From Ralstonia pickettii (GTDB taxonomy: Bacteria; Pseudomonadota; Gammaproteobacteria; Burkholderiales; Burkholderiaceae), in assembly GCF_030582395.1 (NCBI RefSeq), contig NZ_CP104382.1, positions 1,178,001 through 1,242,000 on the forward strand: 64,000 nt of DNA, given 5' to 3'. Positions 18,881-26,980 of this stretch are shown here, one piece after another (within the stretch, counting starts at the first letter, position 1; each line of letters begins with the position of its first letter). Made by a program: the position numbers and the translations under genes. The notes below the pieces were generated by a model, which ran no database searches, was not told the origin of the DNA, and saw nothing but the letters and a program-made list of their open reading frames with translations.

Positions 18881-19135
18881 TAATTTTCTGCATACGTGAA
18901 AACCCGACCCCACCGAAAGCACGCATCAACGAAGCGCTCCAGTTGTCGCGCGCGATGCGATATGAGATGGACATGCCGGGGAATCTCGCCCCACAAACTA
19001 CCCATATTCGGCCTGGATACGCCAAATCCTATGATCCGCCCTCGCGGCCTGAAAGGGGATCTACCTCTGCCACGCCGTGCAGATCCGGGCGGTCAGAGCG
19101 TTCGGTTTACGCGCCCAGGAAAATTGATTAGGATA

Positions 19136-19149
19136 GGAAAACGTTACCC
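19136..19149. promoter_or_regulatory. LacI-type operator, site 3, at the gudD promoter
   Basis: GGAAAACGTTACCC is centred on CG like site 1 and abuts a possible -10 element TAAAAT at 19150-19155. It lies about 50 bases before the gudD start, so it would control the divergent plus-strand transcript. Confidence 0.65.
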
Positions 19150-19199
19150 TAAAATAGGGCTGCAGGCCTTACGCCGTCACTCACAAGAGGAAGCCATCC

Positions 19200-20462
19200 A
19201 TGAAGATCACCGCCGTTCGCGTCACCCCCATTGCCATCAGCGATCCGCCGTTGCTGAACGCCAGCGGCGTCCACGAGCCCTTTGCGCTGCGGTCCATCAT
19301 TGAGGTGGAGAGCGACAATGGCTTGGTTGGCCTCGGTGAGACCTATGGCGACAAGCCGGTGCTCGACGGCCTGCTGAACGTGAAGGATTCGCTGGTTGGG
19401 CTCAGCCCGTTCGACCTGAACGGCCTGTGGGAGCGTGTGGTGGCTGCAGGAGCCCCGGCATCGCAGGGGGTTGAACTGGACGTCGCGCCAGGTTCAGCCG
19501 CCAACAAGGGCGACCGCAAGGTGTTCGGCGGGTTCGAGGTGGCGTTCGTGGATCTGCAGGCTCGCTCGCTCGGTATTCCCGTGCATGAGTTGCTGGGTGG
19601 CGCAGTGCGCCGCAAGGTGCCGTTCTCCGCCTACCTGTTCTTCAAGTTCGCCAGCGATGTCGACGCGTCGTACAAGCCCGACCCGTGGGGCCCCGCGCTC
19701 AATGCCGAGCAGATGGTTGCCCAGGCCCGCAAGATGATCGACGAATACGGTTTCGGCAGCATCAAGCTCAAGGCCGGCGCGCTGGAGCCGGAGGTGGAGG
19801 TGGCATGCCTGAAGGCGCTCCGGCGCGCCTTCCCCAACCACCCGCTACGCATCGACCCGAACGCCAATTGGTCGCTGGAGACAGCCATCCGCATGGCGGA
19901 GCTTCTCAAGGGCGACCTGGAGTACTACGAAGACCCCACCCCAGGTTTGGTAGGCATGGCCGCGCTGCACAAGGCCACGGGCCTGCCGCTGGCGACCAAC
20001 ATGGTAGTCACCGACATGGACGAGTTCCGCCGCAACGTGTCCCTCAATGGCGTGCAGATCGTGCTGTCGGATCACCACTACTGGGGCGGCCTGCGCGCCA
20101 CGCAGGTGCTGGCGACGATGTGCGACACTTTTGGGCTGGGCCTGTCGATGCATTCCAACTCGCACCTGGGCATCAGTCTGATGGCGATGACGCACCTGGC
20201 CGCCGCGGTTCCCAATCTGACCTACGCTTGCGACACGCACTACCCGTGGCAGGACGACGAAGTGCTCAAGGGCGGCAAGATCGCCATCGAGGGCGGTTGC
20301 GTGAGCGTGACCGACGCACCGGGCCTTGGTATCGAGATTGACCGGGATGCGCTGGCCGCCTTGCACGAGCAGTACCTGCGCTGCGGTATCACCAACCGCG
20401 ACGATGTCTCGCAGATGCGCAAGTTCCGCCCCGACTGGACACGCAAGAAGCCGCGTTACTGA
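19200..20462 (+). CDS. gudD: Glucarate dehydratase-like enzyme (enolase superfamily)
   Basis: The 420-residue protein follows AAGAGGAAG. It has the glucarate-dehydratase pattern: 'SIKLKAG' with the Lys-x-Lys pair (189/191), metal ligand Asp219 in 'RIDPNANW', Glu in 'YYEDP' (243-246 area), Asp291 in 'VLSDHHYWGG' and the catalytic His322 in 'MHSNSHLGIS'. The reaction is dehydration of D-glucarate (or galactarate) to 5-keto-4-deoxyglucarate. It is the first gene divergent from the big operon, behind operator site 3, and supplies the aldolase substrate. Confidence 0.9.
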   Translation: MKITAVRVTPIAISDPPLLNASGVHEPFALRSIIEVESDNGLVGLGETYGDKPVLDGLLNVKDSLVGLSPFDLNGLWERVVAAGAPASQGVELDVAPGSAANKGDRKVFGGFEVAFVDLQARSLGIPVHELLGGAVRRKVPFSAYLFFKFASDVDASYKPDPWGPALNAEQMVAQARKMIDEYGFGSIKLKAGALEPEVEVACLKALRRAFPNHPLRIDPNANWSLETAIRMAELLKGDLEYYEDPTPGLVGMAALHKATGLPLATNMVVTDMDEFRRNVSLNGVQIVLSDHHYWGGLRATQVLATMCDTFGLGLSMHSNSHLGISLMAMTHLAAAVPNLTYACDTHYPWQDDEVLKGGKIAIEGGCVSVTDAPGLGIEIDRDALAALHEQYLRCGITNRDDVSQMRKFRPDWTRKKPRY

Positions 20463-20509
20463 CCACCGCCCCGCAATTTTTTCCCGACTGAACAATACGG
20501 ACGAACATC

Positions 20510-21388
20510 ATGGCAACCATCGGATTCATCGGCCTGGGCATCATGGGCGCCCACATGGCCCGCAACCTGCTCAAGGGCGACCACACCCTCATCGTCAGCG
20601 GCAAACATTCCGTGCCGGACGATCTGCGTTCGCGCGCCACCGTTGTCGAGAATTCGGCGGCGGTTGCGCACGCAGCGGACATCGTCATCGCCATGGTGCC
20701 GGACACGCCCGACGTGGCCGACGTGCTGTTTGGCGAAGATGGTGTCGCGCAGGGCCTGACGGCCGGCAAGCTGTTCATCGACATGAGCTCGATCTCGCCC
20801 ATCGAGACGCAGGCGTTTGCCAAGCGTGTCGAAGCGCTCGGCGCCGACTACCTCGATGCGCCTGTTTCCGGCGGTGAAGTCGGCGCGCGCGATGCCACGC
20901 TCACCATCATGGTCGGCGGCAAGGAAGCGGCGTTCGAGCGCGCCAGGCCGCTGTTCGCGCTGATGGGTAAGAACATCACCCATGTGGGCGAATCCGGCGC
21001 TGGACAGACCTGCAAGGTGGCCAACCAGATCATCGTGGCACTGACCATCGAGGCCGTAGGCGAAGCGCTGCTCTTCGCCTCCAGGGCCGGCGCCGATCCG
21101 GCACGCGTGCGCGAAGCGTTGATGGGCGGCTTTGCCTCGTCGCGCATCCTGGAAGTGCATGGCGAGCGCATGATCAAGCGTACGTTCGACCCGGGTTTTC
21201 GCATCGAGCTGCACCAGAAGGATCTGAACCTGGCGCTGGAAGGCGCACGCAAGCTCGGCATCGCCCTGCCGAACACAGCCAGCGCACAACAGCTCTTCAG
21301 CGTGTGCGCGGCCAACGGCGGCAAGGCGTGGGACCACTCCGCGATGGTGCGCGCGCTCGAGCTGATGGCGAATCACACCGTCGCCTGA
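20510..21388 (+). CDS. garR: Tartronate semialdehyde (2-hydroxy-3-oxopropionate) reductase
   Basis: The 292-residue beta-hydroxyacid dehydrogenase has the NAD(P) motif 'GFIGLGIMGAHMARNL', the substrate loop 'DAPVSGGEVGARDATL' and catalytic Lys169 in 'GAGQTCKVANQ'. GarR/GlxR enzymes reduce tartronate semialdehyde to D-glycerate. It lies 47 bases behind gudD and supplies glycerate to the kinase encoded at the end of the opposite operon. Confidence 0.92.
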   Translation: MATIGFIGLGIMGAHMARNLLKGDHTLIVSGKHSVPDDLRSRATVVENSAAVAHAADIVIAMVPDTPDVADVLFGEDGVAQGLTAGKLFIDMSSISPIETQAFAKRVEALGADYLDAPVSGGEVGARDATLTIMVGGKEAAFERARPLFALMGKNITHVGESGAGQTCKVANQIIVALTIEAVGEALLFASRAGADPARVREALMGGFASSRILEVHGERMIKRTFDPGFRIELHQKDLNLALEGARKLGIALPNTASAQQLFSVCAANGGKAWDHSAMVRALELMANHTVA

Positions 21389-21466
21389 GGCAGTCACCTG
21401 GGTGTCTTGAAACAGGCCCAAGACTGGACGGCGCGGATGGCCTTAGAGGTGCTCACTGGCGCCGAC

Positions 21467-21480
21467 GGAAAACGTTCTCC
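21467..21480. promoter_or_regulatory. LacI-type operator, site 4, at the regulator's own promoter
   Basis: GGAAAACGTTCTCC (near-perfect palindrome) lies 3 bases before a perfect -10 hexamer TATAAT at 21484-21489 and 72 bases before the lacI-type gene. This placement suggests autoregulation. Confidence 0.7.
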
Positions 21481-21551
21481 ACCTATAATTCCCGCATCAT
21501 TGGCCGCTGGCGTCTTCGTGCAGCGGCCAACCACCCCGCACGTGCCACCTG

Positions 21552-22598
21552 ATGAAGAAGAGCTCTCCGACCATCCGAGACGTTGCCGCCGCCGCCGAGG
21601 TCTCGGTGGCCACCGTGTCGAAATACATGAACAGCACGCAGCGCTTCTCTGCGCCGGTGGAAGCCAAACTCAAGGCAGCGATCGAACAGCTCGGCTACCG
21701 GTCCAACCCGCTCGCCCGCTCGATGATCACGGGCAAGACGCGCACCATCGGCTTGGCCATCCTCGACATCCGCAACCCGCACTTCACCAATATCGTGAAA
21801 GGCGCCAACCGGATCGCCCTGCAGAATGACTACACACTCCTGTTGGTGGATACGGAAGAAAGCCAGGAGCGCGAGCGTCAACTGATCGAAGCGCTCGCGC
21901 AGCGCGTGGACGGCATGATCGTCAGCTCCCGCATGCCGGAGGAAGCCATTCAATGGATGATCGATCTGAACAAGCCGGTGGTGCTGTTCGGCCGCACGCG
22001 TGATCTGCCCATCCCCAGTGTCGGCACAGACAGCCATCTGGCAGCGTACATGTTGGCGCGACACTTGCTGAACGAGGGCCACCGGCACGTCGCCTATCTG
22101 GGCTTTGGGCAGTCGCGCTGGAACGCGGAGCGTATTCGCGGTGTGACCGAATGCTTCCAGGAGGCGGGACTCACGATCGACGTTCATGATGCCCATGCGC
22201 CGTCGGCGCAGGCGGGCGAGCACGCCTGTTCGGCCATCATGCTTGCGCCCAAGCGTCCGGAGGCGGTGATCTGCTACAACGACCTCATCGCCCTCGGCTT
22301 CATGAAAGAGGCCCGCGCGCTTGGCTTCAAGCTTCCGCACGACGTATCGGTGGTGGGCTTCGACAACGTGCCCTATGGGGAATACGCATCGCCCGCGCTC
22401 ACCACGATGGATCTGCAGAGCGAGCGCATGGGTGAGGTGGCCATGCAGAAGCTGCTCGACGTGCTGGCTGGCCACGATGGTAACGGTGAATACTCACTGC
22501 TCGAACCGCGCCTGATCGTGCGGGAATCGACCCGGCGTCGCGAGGTGGAGAAAGAAGCCGTGCGCCTACCCACATCCAAGCCGCGACGCAAAGCCTAG
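21552..22598 (+). CDS. LacI-family transcriptional regulator of the uronate locus
   Basis: The 348-residue protein starts with a LacI helix-turn-helix ('TIRDVAAAAEVSVATVSKYMN', quoted in parts: recognition helix 'SVATVSKY') and the hinge region 'NPLARSMITGKT'. The periplasmic-binding-like core reads 'TIGLAILDIRNPHFTNIVKGA' to 'LTTMDLQSERMGEVAMQKLL'. Members repress sugar operons and release on ligand binding. The neighbouring CG-centred palindromes are the natural targets. An inducer such as a uronate, aldarate or pathway intermediate is likely but unknown. Confidence 0.93.
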   Translation: MKKSSPTIRDVAAAAEVSVATVSKYMNSTQRFSAPVEAKLKAAIEQLGYRSNPLARSMITGKTRTIGLAILDIRNPHFTNIVKGANRIALQNDYTLLLVDTEESQERERQLIEALAQRVDGMIVSSRMPEEAIQWMIDLNKPVVLFGRTRDLPIPSVGTDSHLAAYMLARHLLNEGHRHVAYLGFGQSRWNAERIRGVTECFQEAGLTIDVHDAHAPSAQAGEHACSAIMLAPKRPEAVICYNDLIALGFMKEARALGFKLPHDVSVVGFDNVPYGEYASPALTTMDLQSERMGEVAMQKLLDVLAGHDGNGEYSLLEPRLIVRESTRRREVEKEAVRLPTSKPRRKA

Positions 22599-22879
22599 TC
22601 ATTGGTTGCGCTGCTCAACGGCACTGATCTGTCCGTTCGCTTGCAAGTCAAAGCTCAATACCGTAGCTGACGGGCCGATGCGCATCTATGCGCGCGTCGT
22701 CATTCCTGGATGCCGCCACGATCACAACGAGGCCAGACCGCATAGCGCGTCGAATCAGCAATTGCTGAAGAATCCCCCCGCATGGTAGCGAGCGACAGCG
22801 GCGGGCCTTCAAGCTGCCCACCAACACTTGAAGTGATTCCCAGGTCTGAAAAATCCCGCCATCCGGCACAACATCGTCC
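22599..22879. other. Intergenic stretch between the LacI gene and the SOS-box gene
   Basis: No convincing gene. Short open frames lack ribosome sites and protein-like composition. The AT content rises toward the promoter at 22880. Confidence 0.5.
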
Positions 22880-22907
22880 TTGAAATCTGTGGACAACTGT
22901 ATATATT
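22880..22907 (+). promoter_or_regulatory. Sigma-70 type promoter of the SOS-box gene
   Basis: TTGAAA (22880-22885), a 16-base spacer and TATATT (22902-22907) form a plausible promoter. The -10 is embedded in the first LexA box, so LexA binding would block it. Confidence 0.6.
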
Positions 22908-22931
22908 TACAGTAACTGTAAATTTATACAG
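22897..22931. promoter_or_regulatory. Tandem LexA (SOS) boxes
   Basis: Two perfect CTGT-N8-ACAG boxes lie at 22897-22912 and 22916-22931, 3 bases apart. Together they make a 35-bp near-perfect palindrome with a single mismatched pair. CTGT-N8-ACAG is the established LexA motif of beta- and gammaproteobacteria. The second box ends 8 bases before the start codon at 22940. Confidence 0.85.
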
Positions 22932-22939
22932 CATTTGCC

Positions 22940-23215
22940 ATGGACGACCTTATCCGCATCGAAAACGAGTACGACCGCCAGACGGTGCTCTGGCTGCGCG
23001 AGCGTCTGGGTGAACAGGCGCTCAACGAAGTCGTGTTGCGCATGGATGTGCGGGGGCGGCCCTATGCGTCGGAAGTCTGCCGCACGCTGGGCCTGACGCC
23101 GCCGCCGCGCAAACGCGCGGCACCGCGCCGCGCGCGACCACTCAACCGGGCCGTCGGCGAGGCCTATCTGGCTACGATTCGGGGCATCCTGCGCGGCGGG
23201 CACGCGGCTGCATAA
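22940..23215 (+). CDS. Small SOS-controlled protein of unknown function
   Basis: This 91-residue basic protein was not recognised. The N-terminal 60 residues look helical and mixed-charge ('DDLIRIENEYDRQTVLWLRERLGEQALNE' in character). A proline/arginine-rich linker follows ('PPPRKRAAPRRARP'), then a short amphipathic end. No membrane segment or signal peptide is seen. No Shine-Dalgarno is visible because the LexA palindrome ends 8 bases before the ATG, so translation may be weak or start on a short leader. Codon use is GC-rich like its neighbours. Two LexA boxes at the promoter imply tight SOS control, as is common for toxic or late SOS products. Confidence 0.75.
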   Translation: MDDLIRIENEYDRQTVLWLRERLGEQALNEVVLRMDVRGRPYASEVCRTLGLTPPPRKRAAPRRARPLNRAVGEAYLATIRGILRGGHAAA

Positions 23216-23226
23216 GCCGCCTTGCG

Positions 23227-24093
23227 CTAGTCCGCGAGCGTGGCGGCCGTTTCTTCGCGCAACCAGGCGAGCCACGCTCCGGCCGCGCTGTCAGCCGCAA
23301 TAGGCGAATCGGACAGCAGGTAGTAACCCGAGCCGTCACGCCGGAACCCCTCCGGCGCAACCAGCCGTCCATCTTTCAGGTCATCGCTGGCCATCAGCTT
23401 TGACGCAATGGCGGTGCCCTGCCCCGCCAGCGCAGCCTGCAAGCTGAGATAGAAATGTTCGTAGCGCGCCTCGGGCAAGCGCCCGCGTGGCCAAGCCGTG
23501 CCACTGGCGCGCCACCACGCCTGCCATGCGTCAGGACGGGTGGCGCTGTGCAGCAGCCGTCGGCGCGCGGCGATATCCGCTTGCGGGGCATGCACCGGGC
23601 CGATCCATTCTTCGCAAATGGCGACCCCGTGCACGTGCGCGGGCCATGCAAAGTCATCGCGGCGCAATGCAACGTCCACACCCGTGCGTGCGAAATCGAT
23701 GGGGCCGCCCGCTGCAAACAGATGCACCTGGATGGCCGGATGCCTGGCCTGAAAACGCGACAGCCGCGGGATCAGCCACCGCATCGCCAGCGTGGGTTCG
23801 CATGACACCACCAGCGCGGAAGACGTGGCCCGGCGGGCGATCCGGTCGATGCTATCCGTGAGGATTTCGAACGCATCGGCGGCAGCCGCATGCAACTGTG
23901 CGCCCGCCGGCGTCAGGAAGACAGCGCGGTTGCGGCGCTCGAACAGGTCGACTCCCAAGGAGACTTCCAGCTGCCGTATCTGCCGGCTGACCGCCCCATG
24001 CGTCACGTGCAATTCCTGTGCAGCCCGCACGAAGCTGCCATGCCGGGCGGCAGCTTCAAAAACACGCAGGGTATTCAGCGGAGGCAGCGCCAT
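23227..24093 (-). CDS. LysR-family regulator, GcvA-like
   Basis: The 288-residue protein begins 'LPPLNTLRVFEAAARHGSFVRAAQELHVTHGAVSRQIR'-type, the winged-helix opening of the GcvA subgroup. The effector domain starts around residue 92. It is divergent from the LysE-type exporter gene 100 bases away, so it probably controls it. The shared intergenic region holds a short inverted repeat TTTTTC-tcacc-GAAAAA near 24101. Confidence 0.92.
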   Translation of the reverse strand: MALPPLNTLRVFEAAARHGSFVRAAQELHVTHGAVSRQIRQLEVSLGVDLFERRNRAVFLTPAGAQLHAAAADAFEILTDSIDRIARRATSSALVVSCEPTLAMRWLIPRLSRFQARHPAIQVHLFAAGGPIDFARTGVDVALRRDDFAWPAHVHGVAICEEWIGPVHAPQADIAARRRLLHSATRPDAWQAWWRASGTAWPRGRLPEARYEHFYLSLQAALAGQGTAIASKLMASDDLKDGRLVAPEGFRRDGSGYYLLSDSPIAADSAAGAWLAWLREETAATLAD

Positions 24094-24193
24094 CTGTCAG
24101 TTTTTCTCACCGAAAAACGGCATCATAAATCGATTTTCAGCGATGGCGGCGGCATCCAGAATCGGCGCATCCTCACTTTGCGCTTGCACCGTC

Positions 24194-24820
24194 ATGGCCG
24201 AACTCCTTGCTGTTGCCGTCATCACCATCCTCGCCGTCATCAGTCCGGGCGCGGACTTTGCCATGGTCACGCGCAACAGCCTGCTGCATGGCCGGCGCGC
24301 GGGCGTGCTCTGCGCGATGGGCATTGCGCTGGGCGTGCAGGTGCACGTGTTCTACACGATGTTCGGCGTGGGGCTGCTGATAGCGCATGCTCCGGCGCTT
24401 CTGCAGGGAATCAAGCTGGTGGGCGCGGCGTACCTGGTGTGGATTGGCTGGAAGACGCTGTCGGCCAAGCCGTTGCCCGGCGGCGAAACAGCCGCCTACG
24501 GCACGGGCGCTCCAACGCTATCGACCCTTGCTGCACTGCGCATGGGTTTTCTCACCAATGCGCTCAATCCAAAAACGACACTGTTCGTGGTCAGCACGTA
24601 CACGCAGGTGGTTCACGCAGGCACGCCGCTGGTCGCGCAGTTCGGCTACGGCGTGTTCATGTCGGCGGCGCATGCGGTGTGGTTTGCCTTGGTGGCATCG
24701 GTGTTTGCGTCCGGTGCGTTGCGACGTTCTCTGCTGGCACGTCAACGCCTCGTCGACCGCGTGATCGGCGTGATCCTGATCGGACTGGGATTGGCACTGG
24801 GCCTTGCGCGGCTTGCGTGA
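24194..24820 (+). CDS. LysE-family translocator (amino acid or small-molecule exporter)
   Basis: ATG 24194 begins the family's conserved N-terminus 'AVAVITILAVISPGADFAMVTRNSL'-type; the open frame upstream is not protein-like. The 208-residue protein has six predicted membrane segments, with 'GIKLVGAAYLVWIGWKTL' and 'GFLTNALNPKTTLFV', both hallmarks of LysE/RhtB exporters. The substrate is unknown. It is divergent from its probable LysR regulator. Confidence 0.9.
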   Translation: MAELLAVAVITILAVISPGADFAMVTRNSLLHGRRAGVLCAMGIALGVQVHVFYTMFGVGLLIAHAPALLQGIKLVGAAYLVWIGWKTLSAKPLPGGETAAYGTGAPTLSTLAALRMGFLTNALNPKTTLFVVSTYTQVVHAGTPLVAQFGYGVFMSAAHAVWFALVASVFASGALRRSLLARQRLVDRVIGVILIGLGLALGLARLA

Positions 24821-24930
24821 TGTCGCACACCGCAGCCTGCCCGTGCCTGCGCCCGTGCCGTCTGCCCCAGGTCTTCTGCTGATGACTGGCGTGGGGCGGG
24901 ACAGATCCACGCCATCGAGAAGTAATGCCG

Positions 24931-24971
24931 CAAAACAAAGCGGCGGAGCGTCCGGGAGGGACGTCCGCCGC
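24931..24971 (-). terminator. Rho-independent terminator behind the Fsr-like gene
   Basis: On the minus strand an arm GCGGCGGA (24971-24964) pairs with TCCGCCGC (24947-24940), extended by GTCC/GGAC inside, and is followed by TTTGTTTTG. It lies about 30 bases after the stop at 25000. Confidence 0.8.
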
Positions 24972-24999
24972 GCTGCATCTGTACGCGATGTGCGGTGCG

Positions 25000-26241
25000 C
25001 TATGCCGCCTGCTGGCGCTTGCGTTCGATATCCGGCAGGAACACCGTCAACAGGCCGATGAGCGGCAGGAACGAGCAAAGGTGATAGACGTTGTAGATGT
25101 CGGTCGCATCGGCCAGCTTGCCGAGCACCGCGGCGCCGATGCCGCCCAGCCCGAACGCAAACCCGAAGAACAGGCCCGAGACCATCCCGACCTTGCCGGG
25201 AATCAGCTCCTGTGCATACACGAGGATGGCCGAGAACGCCGAGGCCAGCACCAGCCCGATGATCACCGTGAGCACGGCCGTCCAGAACAGGTTGGCGTAC
25301 GGCAGCAGCAACGTGAACGGCGCCACGCCCAGAATCGACACCCAGATCACGACCTTGCGGCCGACGCGATCACCAATCGGGCCACCCACGATCGTGCCCA
25401 CCGCCACCGAGAACAGGAAAAGGAACAGGAACAGCTGTGACGTCTGCGCCGACAGGTGGAACTTGGTGATCAGGAAAAACGTGTAATAACTGTTCAGGCT
25501 TGCCAGGTAAAAGTACTTGGAGAACAGCAGCACGACCAGCAGCGTCATCGCAAACGCGACCTGCCCACCCGACAGCTTGATCGCGGCGTGCGCACGGCCG
25601 CCTGCCTTGCGGCCATGGCCAGCGGCACGTTCACGCTTGTACCAGCCGCCCACGTGATACAGCACGAAGATAGCGATCAGCGCGGCAATCGAGAACCACG
25701 CCAGGCTGTGCTGCCCATACGGCATGATGATGATTGCCGCGAGCAACGGACCCATCGCGCTGCCCGCATTTCCGCCCACCTGGAACAGCGACTGCGCCAG
25801 CCCATGGCGGCCGCCTGAGGCCATACGCGCCACGCGCGACGATTCCGGATGGAAGATCGACGAGCCGGTGCCCACCAGCGCCGCCGCCAGTAGCACCGTG
25901 CCAAAGTTGGGCGCCACCGACAGCAACAGCAGCCCCACCAGCGTAAAGCCCATGCCCACAGCCAGCGAATATGGCTTCGGATGCTTGTCGGTGTACAGCC
26001 CGACCATCGGCTGCAGCAGCGACGCCGTGATCTGGTACGTGAGCGTGATCAGCCCGATCTGCGAGAAATCGAGATGGAAGTTGCCCTTGAGCAGCGGATA
26101 GATCGCCAGGATCAACGACTGCATCATGTCGTTGAGGAAGTGCGCGAAGCTGATGGCGCCGATCACGCCAAAGCCGGTCTTGTCGGCCTGCGCGGCGGCA
26201 GTCGCCGGGGCAGCGGCCGTGCCGTTTGCGGTGGTTTGCAT
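25000..26241 (-). CDS. fsr: MFS exporter, fosmidomycin-resistance (Fsr) type
   Basis: The 413-residue protein has twelve predicted membrane segments after a 22-residue Ala/Thr-rich tail. The segment 'ISFAHFLNDMMQSLILAIYPLLK' and 'LYTDKHPKPYSLAVGMG' are typical of the Fsr family, as is 'GTGSSIFHPESSRVARMASGG'. These exporters extrude fosmidomycin and some other drugs; the natural substrate is unclear. The gene is monocistronic with its own terminator. Confidence 0.88.
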   Translation of the reverse strand: MQTTANGTAAAPATAAAQADKTGFGVIGAISFAHFLNDMMQSLILAIYPLLKGNFHLDFSQIGLITLTYQITASLLQPMVGLYTDKHPKPYSLAVGMGFTLVGLLLLSVAPNFGTVLLAAALVGTGSSIFHPESSRVARMASGGRHGLAQSLFQVGGNAGSAMGPLLAAIIIMPYGQHSLAWFSIAALIAIFVLYHVGGWYKRERAAGHGRKAGGRAHAAIKLSGGQVAFAMTLLVVLLFSKYFYLASLNSYYTFFLITKFHLSAQTSQLFLFLFLFSVAVGTIVGGPIGDRVGRKVVIWVSILGVAPFTLLLPYANLFWTAVLTVIIGLVLASAFSAILVYAQELIPGKVGMVSGLFFGFAFGLGGIGAAVLGKLADATDIYNVYHLCSFLPLIGLLTVFLPDIERKRQQAA

Positions 26242-26687
26242 GATGGTTTGAGGTCACAAAGTTGAGGCGAGGAAGCGCTCAATCTTCCGCCTAAACGGGG
26301 CCGGCGTGTTACCGCAACTTCGACAACGATTAGCGCAAACCGGACAATCTATTGCTACGGCAGAAGCGTCAGCTCACGCCGCGCCCCTTTCACTAAAACA
26401 GGAGGCGTTTTCCCGCAAACCCTGGCCCCGCTTGCCCTGGCAGGTAGCTAACGTGTTAGCCGTTTTCTCGCGCGGGGCTACTCCGTTCGTAGCATGGCCG
26501 CCCAGGAGACGCTTTCTATACTCGCCAGCATGGACTGCAGCACGACGCCGCAACACCAGCCTGGCGCCAGTGCCGACGGCCTGACGGAGCCCGATGCGTG
26601 AGCCGCTTCACACGCACGATGATCCGCAACCCGAACCGATGACCAGCATCGACGATGCCGCACATCGGCCAACATGGGAGGGGAGCC
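26242..26687. other. Intergenic stretch upstream of fsr and the small gene at 26688
   Basis: No convincing gene. It contains a perfect inverted repeat GCTAAC-gt-GTTAGC (26447-26460), which could be an operator, and a -10-like TATACT at 26517-26522 pointing toward the small gene. Confidence 0.4.
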
Positions 26688-26906
26688 ATGATGATCTTGC
26701 TAACGGGAACGCTATGCCGCGCGATGGGAGACCTTTTCTATCAGGCCCTGCTCGACGACCGGGTCGTCTGCTGCTTCGTCACGTCCGAAGCCGTGGATGT
26801 CACTGGCGACGGCACGCGCCCGCCGCCCGCTTCGTCCCCATGTACCGACCCTCGGCTCGCTGACGTCTCTCGGTCAGCGAGTTATTGCGCGCCCCTCGTC
26901 CCGTAG
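26688..26906 (+). CDS. Small protein, possibly DUF1488-like
   Basis: The ATG follows GGGAGGGGAGCC, one of the strongest ribosome sites in the window. The 72-residue product has 'MGDLFYQALLDDRVVCCFVTSEAVD' in its first half, which resembles the short DUF1488 fold (strand, 'DGR.V.C.VS.EAL'). The second half is Pro/Ser-rich and unlike that family, so a frameshift near residue 45 or a shorter real protein is possible. A terminator hairpin overlaps its stop, supporting a real plus-strand transcript. Confidence 0.45.
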   Translation: MMILLTGTLCRAMGDLFYQALLDDRVVCCFVTSEAVDVTGDGTRPPPASSPCTDPRLADVSRSASYCAPLVP

Positions 26907-26919
26907 GGCGCGCTCTTTT
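26887..26919 (+). terminator. Rho-independent terminator behind the small gene
   Basis: GCGCGCCC (26887-26894) pairs perfectly with GGGCGCGC (26906-26913), followed by TCTTTT. A second hairpin, CTCGCTGAC/GTCAGCGAG (26856-26881), sits just before it. Confidence 0.75.
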
Positions 26920-26980
26920 CTGCCGATGCCGTCAGCGCGGGGGCGCTGGCGGGTCACCCCACGCATCAACGGGAAACGTG

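Noticed and set aside
18797-19199. Possible small gene in the divergent region upstream of gudD
   Set aside because: Short frames lack ribosome sites, and the space is filled by promoters and operators.
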